DNA of 64,000 nt from Lutibacter sp. HS1-25 (GCF_004121075.1 NZ_RHLN01000135.1:1-64000); one strand, 5' to 3'; shown: positions 25,676 to 35,385, numbered from the stretch's first letter. Notes: generated by a model not told the origin, from the sequence alone. Numbers and translations are program-made.

Positions 25676-26384
25676 ATTAGTTTTTGTTTTAACATTTGTT
25701 ATAACAATGGTATCTTGTAACAGTCAGGTTACAAAAAAAGAATTAAAAACTGAAATAGATTCAGCAAGTTATACTTACGGATTGGCTTTAGGAAGTCAAT
25801 TAAGAACAAATTTCTCTGATGTTGATAGAGCACTTTTTATCCAAGGTTTTAACAGTGGAATGGATTCTTTAAATTTATTGGTAGAAGTAAAAGATATTGA
25901 CAATGTTTTAAGACCATTTTTTGAAAAGAAACAAGCTGAGCAACAAGAAAAACAAAGAGCAGAAGCTTTGGCAAAAGTAGAAAAAGAATTTGCTGAAGTT
26001 AAATTAGAAGGTGAAAAGTTTTTAGAGCAAAATAAAGATGCTGAAGGTGTTGTAACTACTGAAAGCGGATTACAATACATTGTTTTAAAAGAAGGTACTG
26101 GTGAAAAACCATCAGCAACATCTAAAGTAACAGTACACTATAGCGGTGCTTTAATTGATGGAACTGTTTTCGATAGCTCTATTGAAAGAGGTGAGCCTGC
26201 AAGCTTTGGTGTAAGTCAAGTTATAAAAGGTTGGACAGAAGGTTTACAATTAATGTCTACTGGTTCAAAATACAAATTCTTTATTCCTCAAGATTTGGCT
26301 TATGGTGCATTTCCTCGTGGTGGTGTAATTAGACCATTTGATCCATTGGTTTTTGAAGTTGAGTTGATTGAAGTAGCAAACTAA
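25662..26384 (+). CDS. FKBP-type peptidyl-prolyl cis-trans isomerase, lipoprotein
   Basis: 240 residues. Lipoprotein signal (MKVIKLVFVLTFVITMVSC), an N-terminal FkpA/Mip-like dimerisation part (SYTYGLALGSQLRTNF...), a long Glu/Lys-rich helix (about 85-130), and a C-terminal FKBP domain (TVHYSGALIDGTVFDSS, GWTEGLQLMSTGSKYKFFIP, LAYG, PFDPLVFEVELIEV). A periplasmic folding catalyst and chaperone of Mip architecture. It is translationally coupled to gldI, and a terminator follows. Confidence 0.93.
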   Translation: MKVIKLVFVLTFVITMVSCNSQVTKKELKTEIDSASYTYGLALGSQLRTNFSDVDRALFIQGFNSGMDSLNLLVEVKDIDNVLRPFFEKKQAEQQEKQRAEALAKVEKEFAEVKLEGEKFLEQNKDAEGVVTTESGLQYIVLKEGTGEKPSATSKVTVHYSGALIDGTVFDSSIERGEPASFGVSQVIKGWTEGLQLMSTGSKYKFFIPQDLAYGAFPRGGVIRPFDPLVFEVELIEVAN

Positions 26385-26402
26385 TACAACCCAAAATATT
26401 TT

Positions 26403-26457
26403 ATCCTGTGCATGTATATACCTAAAAAGTATGTATATTCACAGGATATTTTTTTTT
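26403..26457 (+). terminator. Terminator after the Mip-like PPIase gene
   Basis: ATCCTGTG and CACAGGAT pair around an AT-rich inner stem, followed by a long T run. It separates the gldI operon from the cyclophilin-FKBP fusion gene, although some read-through is possible. Confidence 0.75.
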
Positions 26458-26476
26458 AATAAAATCAAATAATTCA

Positions 26477-27580
26477 ATGAAAAATACTTACGTCTTAATA
26501 ATTATATTGTCTTTGATAATAAGCGCCTGTAAACCTACTGAATACGCTCATTTAAACGATGGTTTATATGCAAACTTAGAAACCAATAGGGGAGAAATTT
26601 TATTAAAATTAGAATTTGAGTTAACACCTGTAACTGTTGCTAATTTTGTCTCTTTGGCAGAAGGTACTAACGATTTTGTAGTAGATTCTTTAAAGGGTAA
26701 ACCATATTATAACGGAACTATTTTTCATAGGGTAATCCCTAATTTTATGATACAGGGTGGCGATCGTTTGGGTACTGGCGAAGGCAATCCTGGATATAAT
26801 TTTAATGATGAATTTCCTAAGTATGTAGGAGATAGTTTGGTTTTAAAACATGCTAAAGCAGGTGTTTTGTCTATGGCAAATTCAGGTCCAAACAGCAATG
26901 GAAGTCAGTTTTTTATTACACATAAAGAAACACCTTGGTTAGATGGTGCACATACTGTTTTTGGAAATGTTGAAAGCGGACAACAAGTGGTAGATTCTAT
27001 TGTTCAATATGATACCATTAAAAAAGTTGAAATTATTAAGGTAGGTAAAGCAGCTAAATCTTTCAAAGCAAACAAAGTATTTTCAAATTATTACAAGGTT
27101 ATTTTGGAAGAGAAAATTAAAAAAGACAAAGCATTGAAAGTTGCTTTGGCTGCAACAATGAAAAAATTTAACGAAAATTATCCAAAAGCTACTGAATATC
27201 CTTCTGGTTTAAAAATGGTTATTGTTGAAACTAAAAATGGTCAAAAACCTAAAGTTGGTAACAAAGTGAGTGTAAATTATGCGGGGTATTTTTCTGATGG
27301 TAAATTATTTGAAACAAGTATTGCTGAAATTGCAAAAGCTTACGGTGTTTACGATGCAAAGAGAGATCAAAAAAATGGTTATAAACCATTTACTATTGAA
27401 TACAGTCCAGAGGCACGATTGATTGCCGGTTTTAGCGAAGGCTTGCAACAAATGAAAATAGGTGATAAGGCCATACTTTTTATACCATCTCATTTGGGTT
27501 ATGGAAAACAGGGAGCAGGAGGTTTGATTCCGCCAAGTACCGATTTGGTTTTTGAAGTTGAGTTAATGGACAAACAATAA
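26477..27580 (+). CDS. Cyclophilin-FKBP fusion peptidyl-prolyl isomerase, lipoprotein
   Basis: 367 residues. Lipoprotein signal (MKNTYVLIIILSLIISAC). The first domain (about 30-195) is a cyclophilin: FHRVIPNFMIQGGD, AGVLSMANSGPNSNGSQFFIT and WLDGAHTVFGNV contain the active-site Arg, Gln, Phe and His positions. The second domain (about 255-367) is an FKBP: KVSVNYAGYFSDGKLFETS, LIAGFSEGLQQMKIGDKAILFIPSHLGYG and STDLVFEVELM, with a longer bulge than usual. A single chain thus carries two unrelated prolyl-isomerase folds. A periplasmic folding role is inferred from the signal and the neighbouring envelope PPIases. Confidence 0.92.
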   Translation: MKNTYVLIIILSLIISACKPTEYAHLNDGLYANLETNRGEILLKLEFELTPVTVANFVSLAEGTNDFVVDSLKGKPYYNGTIFHRVIPNFMIQGGDRLGTGEGNPGYNFNDEFPKYVGDSLVLKHAKAGVLSMANSGPNSNGSQFFITHKETPWLDGAHTVFGNVESGQQVVDSIVQYDTIKKVEIIKVGKAAKSFKANKVFSNYYKVILEEKIKKDKALKVALAATMKKFNENYPKATEYPSGLKMVIVETKNGQKPKVGNKVSVNYAGYFSDGKLFETSIAEIAKAYGVYDAKRDQKNGYKPFTIEYSPEARLIAGFSEGLQQMKIGDKAILFIPSHLGYGKQGAGGLIPPSTDLVFEVELMDKQ

Positions 27581-27592
27581 AAAATAGATTTG

Positions 27593-28177
27593 ATGCTAGA
27601 TATATTGATACAAAAAGATATTGAACTATTAATTTTTCTAAATAATTTAGGAACAACTCAATGGGATGGTTTTTGGCTTTTTATAACCAATAAATTTAGT
27701 GCCATTCCATTGTATTTGTTGTTATTGTATTTTTCATATAAATATTACGGATTTAAAAAAACAATGGTTGTTCTTGTTTTTGTAGCTTTATTAATTACAG
27801 TTACAGACCAAACAAGTAATTTGTTTAAATACGGATTTAAACGTTTAAGACCTTGTCACGATGATACTATTGCGCATTTGGTGCGTTTGGTAAAAGCCAC
27901 TTGTGGTGGTCGTTTTTCTTATTTTTCAGCACACGCAGCCAATTCAATGGCAATTGCCATATTTTTTGGAATGTTATTTAAAAAGCAATTAAAATACCTA
28001 TTACCAATATTAATATTTTGGTCACTACTGGTTAGTTATAGCCGAATTTATATTGGTGTACATTTTCCGTTAGATGTGTTAACAGGAATTTTTATTGGTG
28101 GTTTTTACGGTTTTCTTTGCTGTTTTTTATTGAAGCAAGTTTTTAAAAAATATTTTGAAACTATTTCTGATAAATAG
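27593..28177 (+). CDS. PAP2-superfamily membrane phosphatase
   Basis: 194 residues from the ATG at 27593. Several membrane helices and the three phosphatase signatures: KYGFKRLRPC (KxxxxxxRP), YFSAHAANSM (in place of PSGH, His retained) and SRIYIGVHFPLDVLTG (SRxxxxxHxxxD). Members dephosphorylate undecaprenyl diphosphate, phosphatidate or lipid A. It starts 12 bases after the fusion PPIase and converges, with a 17-base overlap, on the lipid-linked glycosyltransferase cassette, so an undecaprenyl-phosphate or lipid A role is a fair guess. Confidence 0.87.
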   Translation: MLDILIQKDIELLIFLNNLGTTQWDGFWLFITNKFSAIPLYLLLLYFSYKYYGFKKTMVVLVFVALLITVTDQTSNLFKYGFKRLRPCHDDTIAHLVRLVKATCGGRFSYFSAHAANSMAIAIFFGMLFKKQLKYLLPILIFWSLLVSYSRIYIGVHFPLDVLTGIFIGGFYGFLCCFLLKQVFKKYFETISDK

Positions 28178-28826
28178 ATTTGTTCAACGGATTTAAAAAT
28201 ATCAATAAAAATATTACACTAAAAGCAAGTTCGTAAATTTCCCATTTTCTGTTTGAAGGAATAAAAGCTAGTAAAACGGTTCCTGCCAAGAAATAAATTG
28301 TTTGATACCATTGAACAATAGGCACAGCAAACAGGTTGGCTAAATTTTTAACCCATTCGTATTTTCTGTATAAAAAAGGTGTTATAATTAAGTAAATAAC
28401 CAAAACTACGGTTAGTAACTGGCTAAATATCAGTTTGTTAATTTTTGTACCACCAACTACCATATTGTGTAAATTGGTTTCTCCCTGAGCATTGTTTTCT
28501 AAAAAATATGCTGAAGATTCAATGTTAAAAATACGTTGCCCCCAAGAAATTTCTTCACCAGCAGCAAAAAAGAAAAGCAAAGCCATAGCTGCAATTCCTA
28601 TTTTCCATGTAGTGCTTTTACTGCTAAAAAGTTTAAAAAATCGGGTTAACAATAAAATACTCGATGAAAGTAAAAATATAGCAGATCCATTTTCAACAAA
28701 ACCATCTTCAACGGTATAAACTTTGTCAAAGAACAAAAGGTCTGTATTGGCAAAATAAATTCCCAATGCAAAAATAATTGTTAAAAATAAAGCAGCAATT
28801 TTATCAATGTTAGTAAGTGTTTTCAT
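28161..28826 (-). CDS. Multi-pass membrane protein with GEEISWGQR motif, unknown function
   Basis: 221 residues, about six membrane helices. Between helices lies a striking polar cluster: AAGEEISWGQRIF (E91, E92, W95, Q97, R98) and then NNAQGETNLHNMV (N112, Q114, E116, N118, H120, N121). Clusters of E, Q, H and N like this usually form an active site or ion pathway. I have seen this motif in uncharacterised membrane proteins but know no proven function. It is the last gene of the minus-strand cassette with two PMT-like glycosyltransferases, and its end overlaps the PAP2 gene. Confidence 0.7.
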   Translation of the reverse strand: MKTLTNIDKIAALFLTIIFALGIYFANTDLLFFDKVYTVEDGFVENGSAIFLLSSSILLLTRFFKLFSSKSTTWKIGIAAMALLFFFAAGEEISWGQRIFNIESSAYFLENNAQGETNLHNMVVGGTKINKLIFSQLLTVVLVIYLIITPFLYRKYEWVKNLANLFAVPIVQWYQTIYFLAGTVLLAFIPSNRKWEIYELAFSVIFLLIFLNPLNKSIYQK

Positions 28827-28839
28827 AGGTCAAAAGTAA

Positions 28840-30465
28840 TTATTTTTTTGATATAATATAGTATTCTCTAATCAGTCTGTCTTTTTGTTTTGAACCTACA
28901 TTTGCATTGTAAGTTGCTATTAGTTTGTAATTGTAATCTTGTTTTAAATCTAAAACAACACGTTCTATATCTCCAGGTGGAACAAGCAATCCGAATTGAT
29001 TGTCTGATGGAAAATGGACTATGTCATTTTCATAAATATTTTTAATTTTCCCATTGTAATCCCACAACATTTCCGGTGTAATTTCTCCTAAAGAAAAAGT
29101 AGTTAAATGGTTACTGTTCTCTAACTTGTGTAAGTTATTTATAGAATTATAAGCTTCATTTTTATTGAAAATTTTAGAAATTGGTATTGCAAAAACCAAA
29201 ATTGAGGCCATAAATAAAATGCTTAAATAAAATACATTTTTTAAATTTTTAGCTGCCAAATATTTAAACATCAACACCCCAATAACAAGTAATGCAACTG
29301 ATGTTGAAATGTAATTATACAAATACAATTGAATGTCATTCTTCAAAATAAAGTATAAAATTACTGGAAAAGCTACACCAATAGAGGCAATCAATCCAAA
29401 ATTAAAATATACAGGAATTGTTTCTTTTTTGTTTGTAATTTTAGAAAAAGATTTGATAAGGTATTGTATGTAAAACCCCGTATTTAAAGCCAATGGTATC
29501 AAAACAGGCATTAAATAACGTGCTTTTTTTTCAGGAATTACAGATAGTAAAACAACCGCAATAATGGTCCATAAAAATGTAAACCGATAGGCTTTTTTAT
29601 TTTCTACACGTTTGATAATATAAGGATATAACAAACCTATAAACGCAGGGATTGTCCACAAGCCAGATTGTACAAAAAAGCTCCAATAATAATAAAAAGG
29701 TTTTACATTATAACTGCTCCAATTGCCAGTTTCACGCGCTGCTATGGCTAAAAATGCTTTTGGATCTGCCAAACGTACATAAATAAACCACCAAGTTCCA
29801 ATAGCTATAAATAACAAGATAAATGCTAAAAAGGGCGCTACTTTTTGTTTGAAATTTTTGAATTTATAAATAATTCCGTAAGCAATTATAAAAGGTAAAA
29901 ACAACGCAAATAAAGACACAGGACCTTTACTTAAAATTGAAAGTCCCACAAAAAAAGCAGCAATAAAAGCATTTTTCCACAATTGCTCATTTTTTGAAAA
30001 AAACTGAAATAGGTAAAACAAACCAGCCATCATAAAACCGTGGGCAAAAATATCCCAAGGTGCTTCGTTTAAAATGCCAATTACATAAAAAGAAGTTACT
30101 ACAATCAAACTATTTCTAAAACTTTGACCTTTCGACAGTTTTAATTCTGAAGAGAAAAAATAAATGAAAATCCCAAGAAACAAAACCATCAGCGCTGCTG
30201 GTAATCGCAAAGCAAACAGGCTGTTTATACCAAATAAAATACCAGAGATTGCAGTTAACCAAGTAGGTAATGGTGGTTTTTGGTATCGAGCTTCACCGTT
30301 TAAAGTAGTTAATAGCCAGTTGTTGTCTTGTACCATTTCACGTGCCGAAATAAAATTTCGAGCTTCCATAATGGTTAAATTGGGTACGTCTAAATGTACC
30401 AATAACATAAGTAATACCAATATGGTAAGACTTAAAACCGGATATTTTTCAATTGTTTTTATCAT
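28840..30465 (-). CDS. Glycosyltransferase family 39-like membrane protein (ArnT/PMT type), copy 2
   Basis: 541 residues from the ATG at 30465 (a TTG lies 9 bases upstream). About 11-12 membrane helices. The first periplasmic loop carries the acidic and basic landmarks of the PMT/ArnT superfamily (TIMEARNFISAREMVQ, NGEARYQKPPLPTWL). These enzymes move a sugar from polyprenyl phosphate to lipid A, protein or another acceptor at the periplasmic face. 14 bases separate its stop from the start of the GEEISWGQR protein. Paralogous to the gene just upstream. Confidence 0.88.
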   Translation of the reverse strand: MIKTIEKYPVLSLTILVLLMLLVHLDVPNLTIMEARNFISAREMVQDNNWLLTTLNGEARYQKPPLPTWLTAISGILFGINSLFALRLPAALMVLFLGIFIYFFSSELKLSKGQSFRNSLIVVTSFYVIGILNEAPWDIFAHGFMMAGLFYLFQFFSKNEQLWKNAFIAAFFVGLSILSKGPVSLFALFLPFIIAYGIIYKFKNFKQKVAPFLAFILLFIAIGTWWFIYVRLADPKAFLAIAARETGNWSSYNVKPFYYYWSFFVQSGLWTIPAFIGLLYPYIIKRVENKKAYRFTFLWTIIAVVLLSVIPEKKARYLMPVLIPLALNTGFYIQYLIKSFSKITNKKETIPVYFNFGLIASIGVAFPVILYFILKNDIQLYLYNYISTSVALLVIGVLMFKYLAAKNLKNVFYLSILFMASILVFAIPISKIFNKNEAYNSINNLHKLENSNHLTTFSLGEITPEMLWDYNGKIKNIYENDIVHFPSDNQFGLLVPPGDIERVVLDLKQDYNYKLIATYNANVGSKQKDRLIREYYIISKK

Positions 30466-30479
30466 AAAATTCAATTAAA

Positions 30480-32105
30480 TTAATAGTACAATTCAAACGT
30501 TTCAAAGTCCTTTTTGTTTTTTAATTTATTTGCAAAAACCTGCAAAGTATCTGGAAAAACATCTTTTTTTCTTTTAATTAAATAGGTTGGTTTTTCAACA
30601 TCCATATTCAAAATGCGAGCCCTGTCTTCAGTATCAAAATAATTGATTAAATGTTTTTTCCAAAGGTTGTTGGTTTCAAACTGAACTTCTCTTTGCGTGG
30701 TATATCTTCCGTGGTTGATGGTTGTAATTTCTTTATCTAAATAAAATGAAAGCGAAGGCAATAAATAATTGTAAACCATCACTTCGGAATTTGGATTACC
30801 TTGCTGCTCAATAAATGCAGCCAAAGGTTTTACAGAGTTGATTTTAAGTTCGTTATCTTTAAATAAATAATTGGCCGACATCATTATTGAAATGATAAAA
30901 ACAACACCAAAATAGGCCGGTTTAAGATAATTACTATTCGCTATTTTTTTATTTAAAAACCAATTTACAATTGCAAATATTACCAAAACAAGCACAGCAA
31001 AATAGTGATTGACCCTTAATTCAAAATTAAAAAATGATAAAATGAATAAGGAAAAAGTGATTGTTGAAATTAATATGATGTAAATATTTTTTAAAATCTT
31101 GATGGTTTTCTCGCTACATTCACTAATGTATTTTGCTGAAAATATGGCAATTACAAAGTATAGTGGAAGTACATATAAAATTAATTTTGAAGTTGAGATT
31201 GATAAAATAACAAACAACACCAAAAAAGTAATCAGTAAAATAAAATCGTTTTTCTTTTCATTAAAAATCGTTTTTAGATTTTTTTTGAAGTAAAATAGCA
31301 AGTAAAAAAGCCAAGGCAAACCAATTAAAGGCATTAGTAAAATATAATAATAAAATGGCTTTCCTCTTTTAAATTTATTTTCGGCAACTCTTTCAACCAA
31401 TTGATTGTTAAAGAAATAGTCAAACAAACCTTCGTTGTTTTGAATTGCTGCAATATACCAACTTGCTGAAACCAATAGAAATAGTAAAAAACCTAAAAAT
31501 TGATGGATAGACAATTCAATTTTTTCTTTGTTTATAATTTTATGAGTAATTACAAAAGTTAAAGGAACAACAAAACCAACAGGTCCTTTGGTTTCGAAAA
31601 TGAGTCCTAAAAAGAAATAAAACAAATACAACAAATAATATTTTTGATCCTCTTTGTACTTCAGCCAGCTAAAAATGGCAGCTAAAATAAAAGTAGTTAA
31701 ATAGGCATCTGTAGTTAAGGTTCGTACTGCAATAACAGTTATGGGCAACGAAAAATAAATAAGTGCAGCTGTAAACGCTAATTTTTCGTTTTTATATAAA
31801 AGTAAAGCGATTTTAAAAACCAATAAAATTTGTAAAACCAAAGCCAATTGCATAAAAAAACGAGCTGCAAATTCATTGACCCCAAAAATCTGATAAGAAA
31901 ACGCAGTTATATAATAAGTAACTGGCGGTTTGTGTAAATGTTTGATACCCAATAATGTTGGGTTTATATAGTCGTTATTTACAAACATTTCTTTGCCAAT
32001 TTGCGCATAACGTGCTTCGCTACTATCTGTTAAACCCCAGTTGCCAAGCATAACAGTTAGTGCTAAAAAGGCAATAACCAATAGTATGTAAAGTTTATTT
32101 TTCAT
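30480..32105 (-). CDS. Glycosyltransferase family 39-like membrane protein (ArnT/PMT type), copy 1
   Basis: 541 residues, about 12 membrane helices. The first loop reads GLTDSSEARYAQIGKEM and then GIKHLHKPPVTYY, the D/E-x-R and KPP pattern of ArnT-like transferases. The donor is presumably a polyprenyl-phosphate sugar made by the GT2 enzyme upstream in the same operon. The C-terminal part is soluble and periplasmic (about 400-541). Acceptor unknown. Confidence 0.88.
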   Translation of the reverse strand: MKNKLYILLVIAFLALTVMLGNWGLTDSSEARYAQIGKEMFVNNDYINPTLLGIKHLHKPPVTYYITAFSYQIFGVNEFAARFFMQLALVLQILLVFKIALLLYKNEKLAFTAALIYFSLPITVIAVRTLTTDAYLTTFILAAIFSWLKYKEDQKYYLLYLFYFFLGLIFETKGPVGFVVPLTFVITHKIINKEKIELSIHQFLGFLLFLLVSASWYIAAIQNNEGLFDYFFNNQLVERVAENKFKRGKPFYYYILLMPLIGLPWLFYLLFYFKKNLKTIFNEKKNDFILLITFLVLFVILSISTSKLILYVLPLYFVIAIFSAKYISECSEKTIKILKNIYIILISTITFSLFILSFFNFELRVNHYFAVLVLVIFAIVNWFLNKKIANSNYLKPAYFGVVFIISIMMSANYLFKDNELKINSVKPLAAFIEQQGNPNSEVMVYNYLLPSLSFYLDKEITTINHGRYTTQREVQFETNNLWKKHLINYFDTEDRARILNMDVEKPTYLIKRKKDVFPDTLQVFANKLKNKKDFETFELYY

Positions 32106-32118
32106 GATGTAAGGTTTG

Positions 32119-32739
32119 TTATTCTTGTTTTTTTAGAATCAGAATATTTCTAAAATAAATGGCAGCTCCCATTAAATGACCAACCAATAAAACAGGATCT
32201 TTTCTGTATACGGCATAAATTAAAATCATTATTGAGCCTATTAAACTCAACAGCCAGAAACCAAAAGGCAAAGAGGATTCTTTCTTTTTTTCAGAATAAA
32301 CCCATTGATACACAAAACGTAAAGTAAAAATAATTTGAGCAATAATACCCCAAATTAACAACCAAACTGGTATAGCTTCGTTTCTAAAAAGCTTATCTAT
32401 GTCGTAGCTATTGTTGTTGTATGAATAAATAACTAACAACAACGGAAAAATCCACAAAAGTATTTGTAAAGTTTTTGGCGTTTTTTGCCATTGACCTTGT
32501 AATTGTAAATTTCTAATATAAATAAAATAGGTAAGTGCCTGCCCAAGCATAATGGCAAAATCTTCACGCAAATAACCATACACAAAAAGTAAAAATGAAG
32601 CCAGTAAACTCAACCACCAAAATAGGCTAGGAGTCAATACTTTTTTACTTTTTTCAGATAAAATCCATTGTAAAACAAGTCTTCCAGAAAATAAAAGTTG
32701 TGCAAAAAAACCTATAGTATAAATAATCCAGCTACTCAT
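32119..32739 (-). CDS. Membrane protein with two LAB_N (lipid A biosynthesis N-terminal) domains
   Basis: 206 residues. Two tandem copies of a three-helix unit: FFAQLLFSGRLVLQWILSEKSK...FWWLSLLAS (about 9-80) and IIAQIIFTLRFVYQWVYSEKKK...FWLLSLIGS (about 128-195). The domain is found at the N-terminus of some LpxB proteins and as a stand-alone protein beside ArnC/ArnT-like genes, where an EamA-like or flippase role is suspected. The start overlaps the stop of the GT2 gene by one base. Confidence 0.87.
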   Translation of the reverse strand: MSSWIIYTIGFFAQLLFSGRLVLQWILSEKSKKVLTPSLFWWLSLLASFLLFVYGYLREDFAIMLGQALTYFIYIRNLQLQGQWQKTPKTLQILLWIFPLLLVIYSYNNNSYDIDKLFRNEAIPVWLLIWGIIAQIIFTLRFVYQWVYSEKKKESSLPFGFWLLSLIGSIMILIYAVYRKDPVLLVGHLMGAAIYFRNILILKKQE

Positions 32740-33452
32740 TAACCTTTGGTTGCAATTTTATAATTGATGTATTTTTTCTTCATCCATAAATAAGCAAAAC
32801 AATCAACTAAAGGACCTAACAACCTGTTCCACAGTCCAAATTTTGCTTCACCGGCAATGCGTGGAAAATGCTGAACAGTAATTTGTTTTACTGTTCCGTT
32901 TTGCAATAAAATCATTGCAGGTAAAAAGCGATGTAATCCTTTAAACATTGGAATTTTTTTAGCATATTCAGTTTTAATAACCTTCAACGGGCAGCCCGTA
33001 TCATCCATTCCGTCGTGGGTAAAAGCGCGTCTAATACCATTTGCAATGGTTGAAGACATGTTTTTTACAAACGAATCTTTTCTGTTAGACCTAACACCGG
33101 TTACCAAATCGTAATTTTCAATTTCAGCCAACAATAAATTAAAATCGTTAGGATCTGTTTGTAAATCCGAATCAATATAACCAACCAATTCAGTATCTGT
33201 ATTGTCAAATCCTGCTGAAATAGCAGCACTTAAACCACAGTTTTGTTGAAATTGAATATAAGTGAAGTCCGAATTATGGTTGCAAATTTCTTCAATTAAA
33301 GCCTGACTATTGTCTTGACTTCCATCATTAACCAAAAGAATTTTTGTTTTTTTAGAGGCAATTTTTATATAATCAGTTAGTGATTTTTCAACTCGCTTTA
33401 AATTATCCTCTTCATTATATACAGGAACAACTATTGTAAATTCGTATTTCAT
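32739..33452 (-). CDS. Glycosyltransferase family 2 (DPM1/ArnC-like)
   Basis: 237 residues, GT-A fold. Opening YEFTIVVPVYNEEDNL, nucleotide-binding LLVNDGSQDNS, DxD-type GYIDSDLQTDP and the acceptor-loop DDTGCPLKV are visible. No C-terminal membrane helices, so a peripheral enzyme. Predicted to load a sugar onto polyprenyl phosphate for the two ArnT-like transferases downstream. First gene of the cassette. Confidence 0.9.
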   Translation of the reverse strand: MKYEFTIVVPVYNEEDNLKRVEKSLTDYIKIASKKTKILLVNDGSQDNSQALIEEICNHNSDFTYIQFQQNCGLSAAISAGFDNTDTELVGYIDSDLQTDPNDFNLLLAEIENYDLVTGVRSNRKDSFVKNMSSTIANGIRRAFTHDGMDDTGCPLKVIKTEYAKKIPMFKGLHRFLPAMILLQNGTVKQITVQHFPRIAGEAKFGLWNRLLGPLVDCFAYLWMKKKYINYKIATKG

Positions 33453-33642
33453 TTATTTTAGTTAGTGCAGGTTCAATTAATTTATCTATACATTATAGGT
33501 ACGAAAAGGCAAAATTATAATATTTATTGAGATAAAATAATAAAGATTGGGAGAATGTTGTAAATAAGGAGCGATATTTATATTGGTATGAATATACTTA
33601 AAAACCAATGAGGTTTAAATTTTTACATTAAGTATTTGTTAT

Positions 33643-33650
33643 TATCTTTA
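33643..33650 (+). promoter_or_regulatory. Putative -7 element TATCTTTA upstream of cysS
   Basis: Near match to TAnnTTTG (last base A), 24 bases before the cysS ATG. No clear -33 element. Confidence 0.35.
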
Positions 33651-33674
33651 CACACTTAAAAAAAACAGCAAAGT

Positions 33675-35153
33675 ATGGAGTTATACAAAACAAATCAGCT
33701 TAAAATCTACAATTCTTTGAGTAAATCTAAAGAAATTTTTAAACCTTTAATAGAAGGTAAAGTTGGTATGTATGTTTGTGGACCTACTGTTTATAGCAAT
33801 GTACATCTAGGAAACGTTAGAACTTTTATGTCTTTTGATATGATTTTTCGTTACTTAAAACATTTGGGATATAAAGTACGCTATGTTCGCAATATAACAG
33901 ATGCAGGACATTTAGAAAATGATGCAGATGCAGGTGAAGATCGAATTGCTAAAAAAGCACGTTTAGAAGAAATTGAACCAATGGAAGTGGTGCAACGTTA
34001 TACGGTTGATTTTCATGAAACATTGCAAACAATTAATAATTTACCGCCTAGTATAGAGCCAACTGCAACGGGTCATATTGTTGAGCAAATTGAAATTATT
34101 AAAGATATTATTGAAAAAGGTTTTGCTTATGTTGAAAATGGTTCTGTGTATTTTGATGTTTTAAAATACAATGAAAAAGAACATTACGGAATTCTTTCTG
34201 GTCGAAATATTGAAGATTCTATTCACAATACAAGAGAATTAGACGGACAATCAGAAAAGAAAAATCCACAAGATTTTGCGCTTTGGAAAAAAGCAGATGA
34301 ACGTCATATTATGCGTTGGCCTTCGCCTTGGAGCAATGGTTTTCCTGGTTGGCATTTAGAGTGTAGTGCTATGAGTACCAAATATTTAGGTGAAACTTTT
34401 GACATTCACGGTGGTGGAATGGATTTAAAATTTCCGCACCACGAATGTGAAATTGCACAATCTAAAGTTAACAATGGTGTATATCCTGTTAATTATTGGA
34501 TGCACGCCAATATGTTGATTTTAAACGGTCAGAAAATGGCAAAATCAACAGGGAATTATATTTTGCCAAACGAAATATTTTCGGGTGATAATAAAATTCT
34601 TAGCAAAGCATTTTCGCCAAGTGCAACTCGTTTTTTTATGTTACAAGCCAATTACCGCAGTATTCTTGATTTTACAAGTGCTGGTTTGGAAGCTTCAGAA
34701 AAAGGTTATATAAAATTAATGGAAGCCTTAAGTGGCTTGGATAAAATTGAAACAAGTAAAACGTCATCAATAGCTATCAATGCGTGGAAACAAAAATGTT
34801 ACGATGCAATGAATGATGATTTTAATACACCGGTTTTAATAGCGCATTTGTTTGAAGCTGTTAAATTTGTGAATTTGTTACTTGATAAAAAAGAAAGCAT
34901 TTCTGTTGAAGATTTGGCAACTTTAAAATCAACTTTTAACGCTTTTGTTTTTGATGTTTTAGGGTTGAAAAATGAATTACAAGAAGACAGTTCAGACAAA
35001 TTATCGGGTGTTGTAGAAATGTTGATTGCTATGCGTAAAGATGCACGTGACAATAAAGATTGGGCAATGTCTGATAAAATTAGAGACGAATTGGCTATCT
35101 TGGGCATTCAATTAAAAGATGGGAAAGAGGGAACAACTTTTTCTGTAAACTAA
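33675..35153 (+). CDS. cysS: Cysteinyl-tRNA synthetase
   Basis: Class I synthetase charging tRNA-Cys. 492 residues, the usual length. The first zinc Cys and the HIGH-like motif are in [23 protein letters not shown] and [15 protein letters not shown] supply the other zinc ligands; KMAKSTGN is the KMSKS loop with Ala in place of Ser. The C-terminal DALR-like region ends in a cytoplasmic anticodon-binding part. yidD follows at once. Confidence 0.96.
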   Translation: MELYKTNQLKIYNSLSKSKEIFKPLIEGKVGMYVCGPTVYSNVHLGNVRTFMSFDMIFRYLKHLGYKVRYVRNITDAGHLENDADAGEDRIAKKARLEEIEPMEVVQRYTVDFHETLQTINNLPPSIEPTATGHIVEQIEIIKDIIEKGFAYVENGSVYFDVLKYNEKEHYGILSGRNIEDSIHNTRELDGQSEKKNPQDFALWKKADERHIMRWPSPWSNGFPGWHLECSAMSTKYLGETFDIHGGGMDLKFPHHECEIAQSKVNNGVYPVNYWMHANMLILNGQKMAKSTGNYILPNEIFSGDNKILSKAFSPSATRFFMLQANYRSILDFTSAGLEASEKGYIKLMEALSGLDKIETSKTSSIAINAWKQKCYDAMNDDFNTPVLIAHLFEAVKFVNLLLDKKESISVEDLATLKSTFNAFVFDVLGLKNELQEDSSDKLSGVVEMLIAMRKDARDNKDWAMSDKIRDELAILGIQLKDGKEGTTFSVN

Positions 35154-35154
35154 T

Positions 35155-35385
35155 TTGAAAAGTATCTCAAAAATATTGTCACTTCCTTTTGTTTGGCTGA
35201 TTCGTTTTTATCAGGCAGCAATATCGCCTTACACAGCATCAAGTTGCAGGTATTCACCTACCTGCTCAAGTTATTCATTAGAAGCTTTGAGAAAATATGG
35301 TGTTTTTAAAGGTGGATGGCTTGCTATAAAACGAATTGGAAGTTGCCATCCGTGGGGTGGAAAAGGATATGATCCTGTTCCGTAA
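35155..35385 (+). CDS. yidD: Membrane protein insertion efficiency factor YidD
   Basis: 76 residues. A small protein that aids YidC-dependent insertion of inner-membrane proteins. Family signatures: [26 protein letters not shown] (conserved cysteines), [17 protein letters not shown]. No ATG is available; the TTG at 35155, one base after the cysS stop, gives an amphipathic N-terminus and normal length, so TTG is the likely start. Co-transcribed with cysS. Confidence 0.92.
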   Translation: MKSISKILSLPFVWLIRFYQAAISPYTASSCRYSPTCSSYSLEALRKYGVFKGGWLAIKRIGSCHPWGGKGYDPVP

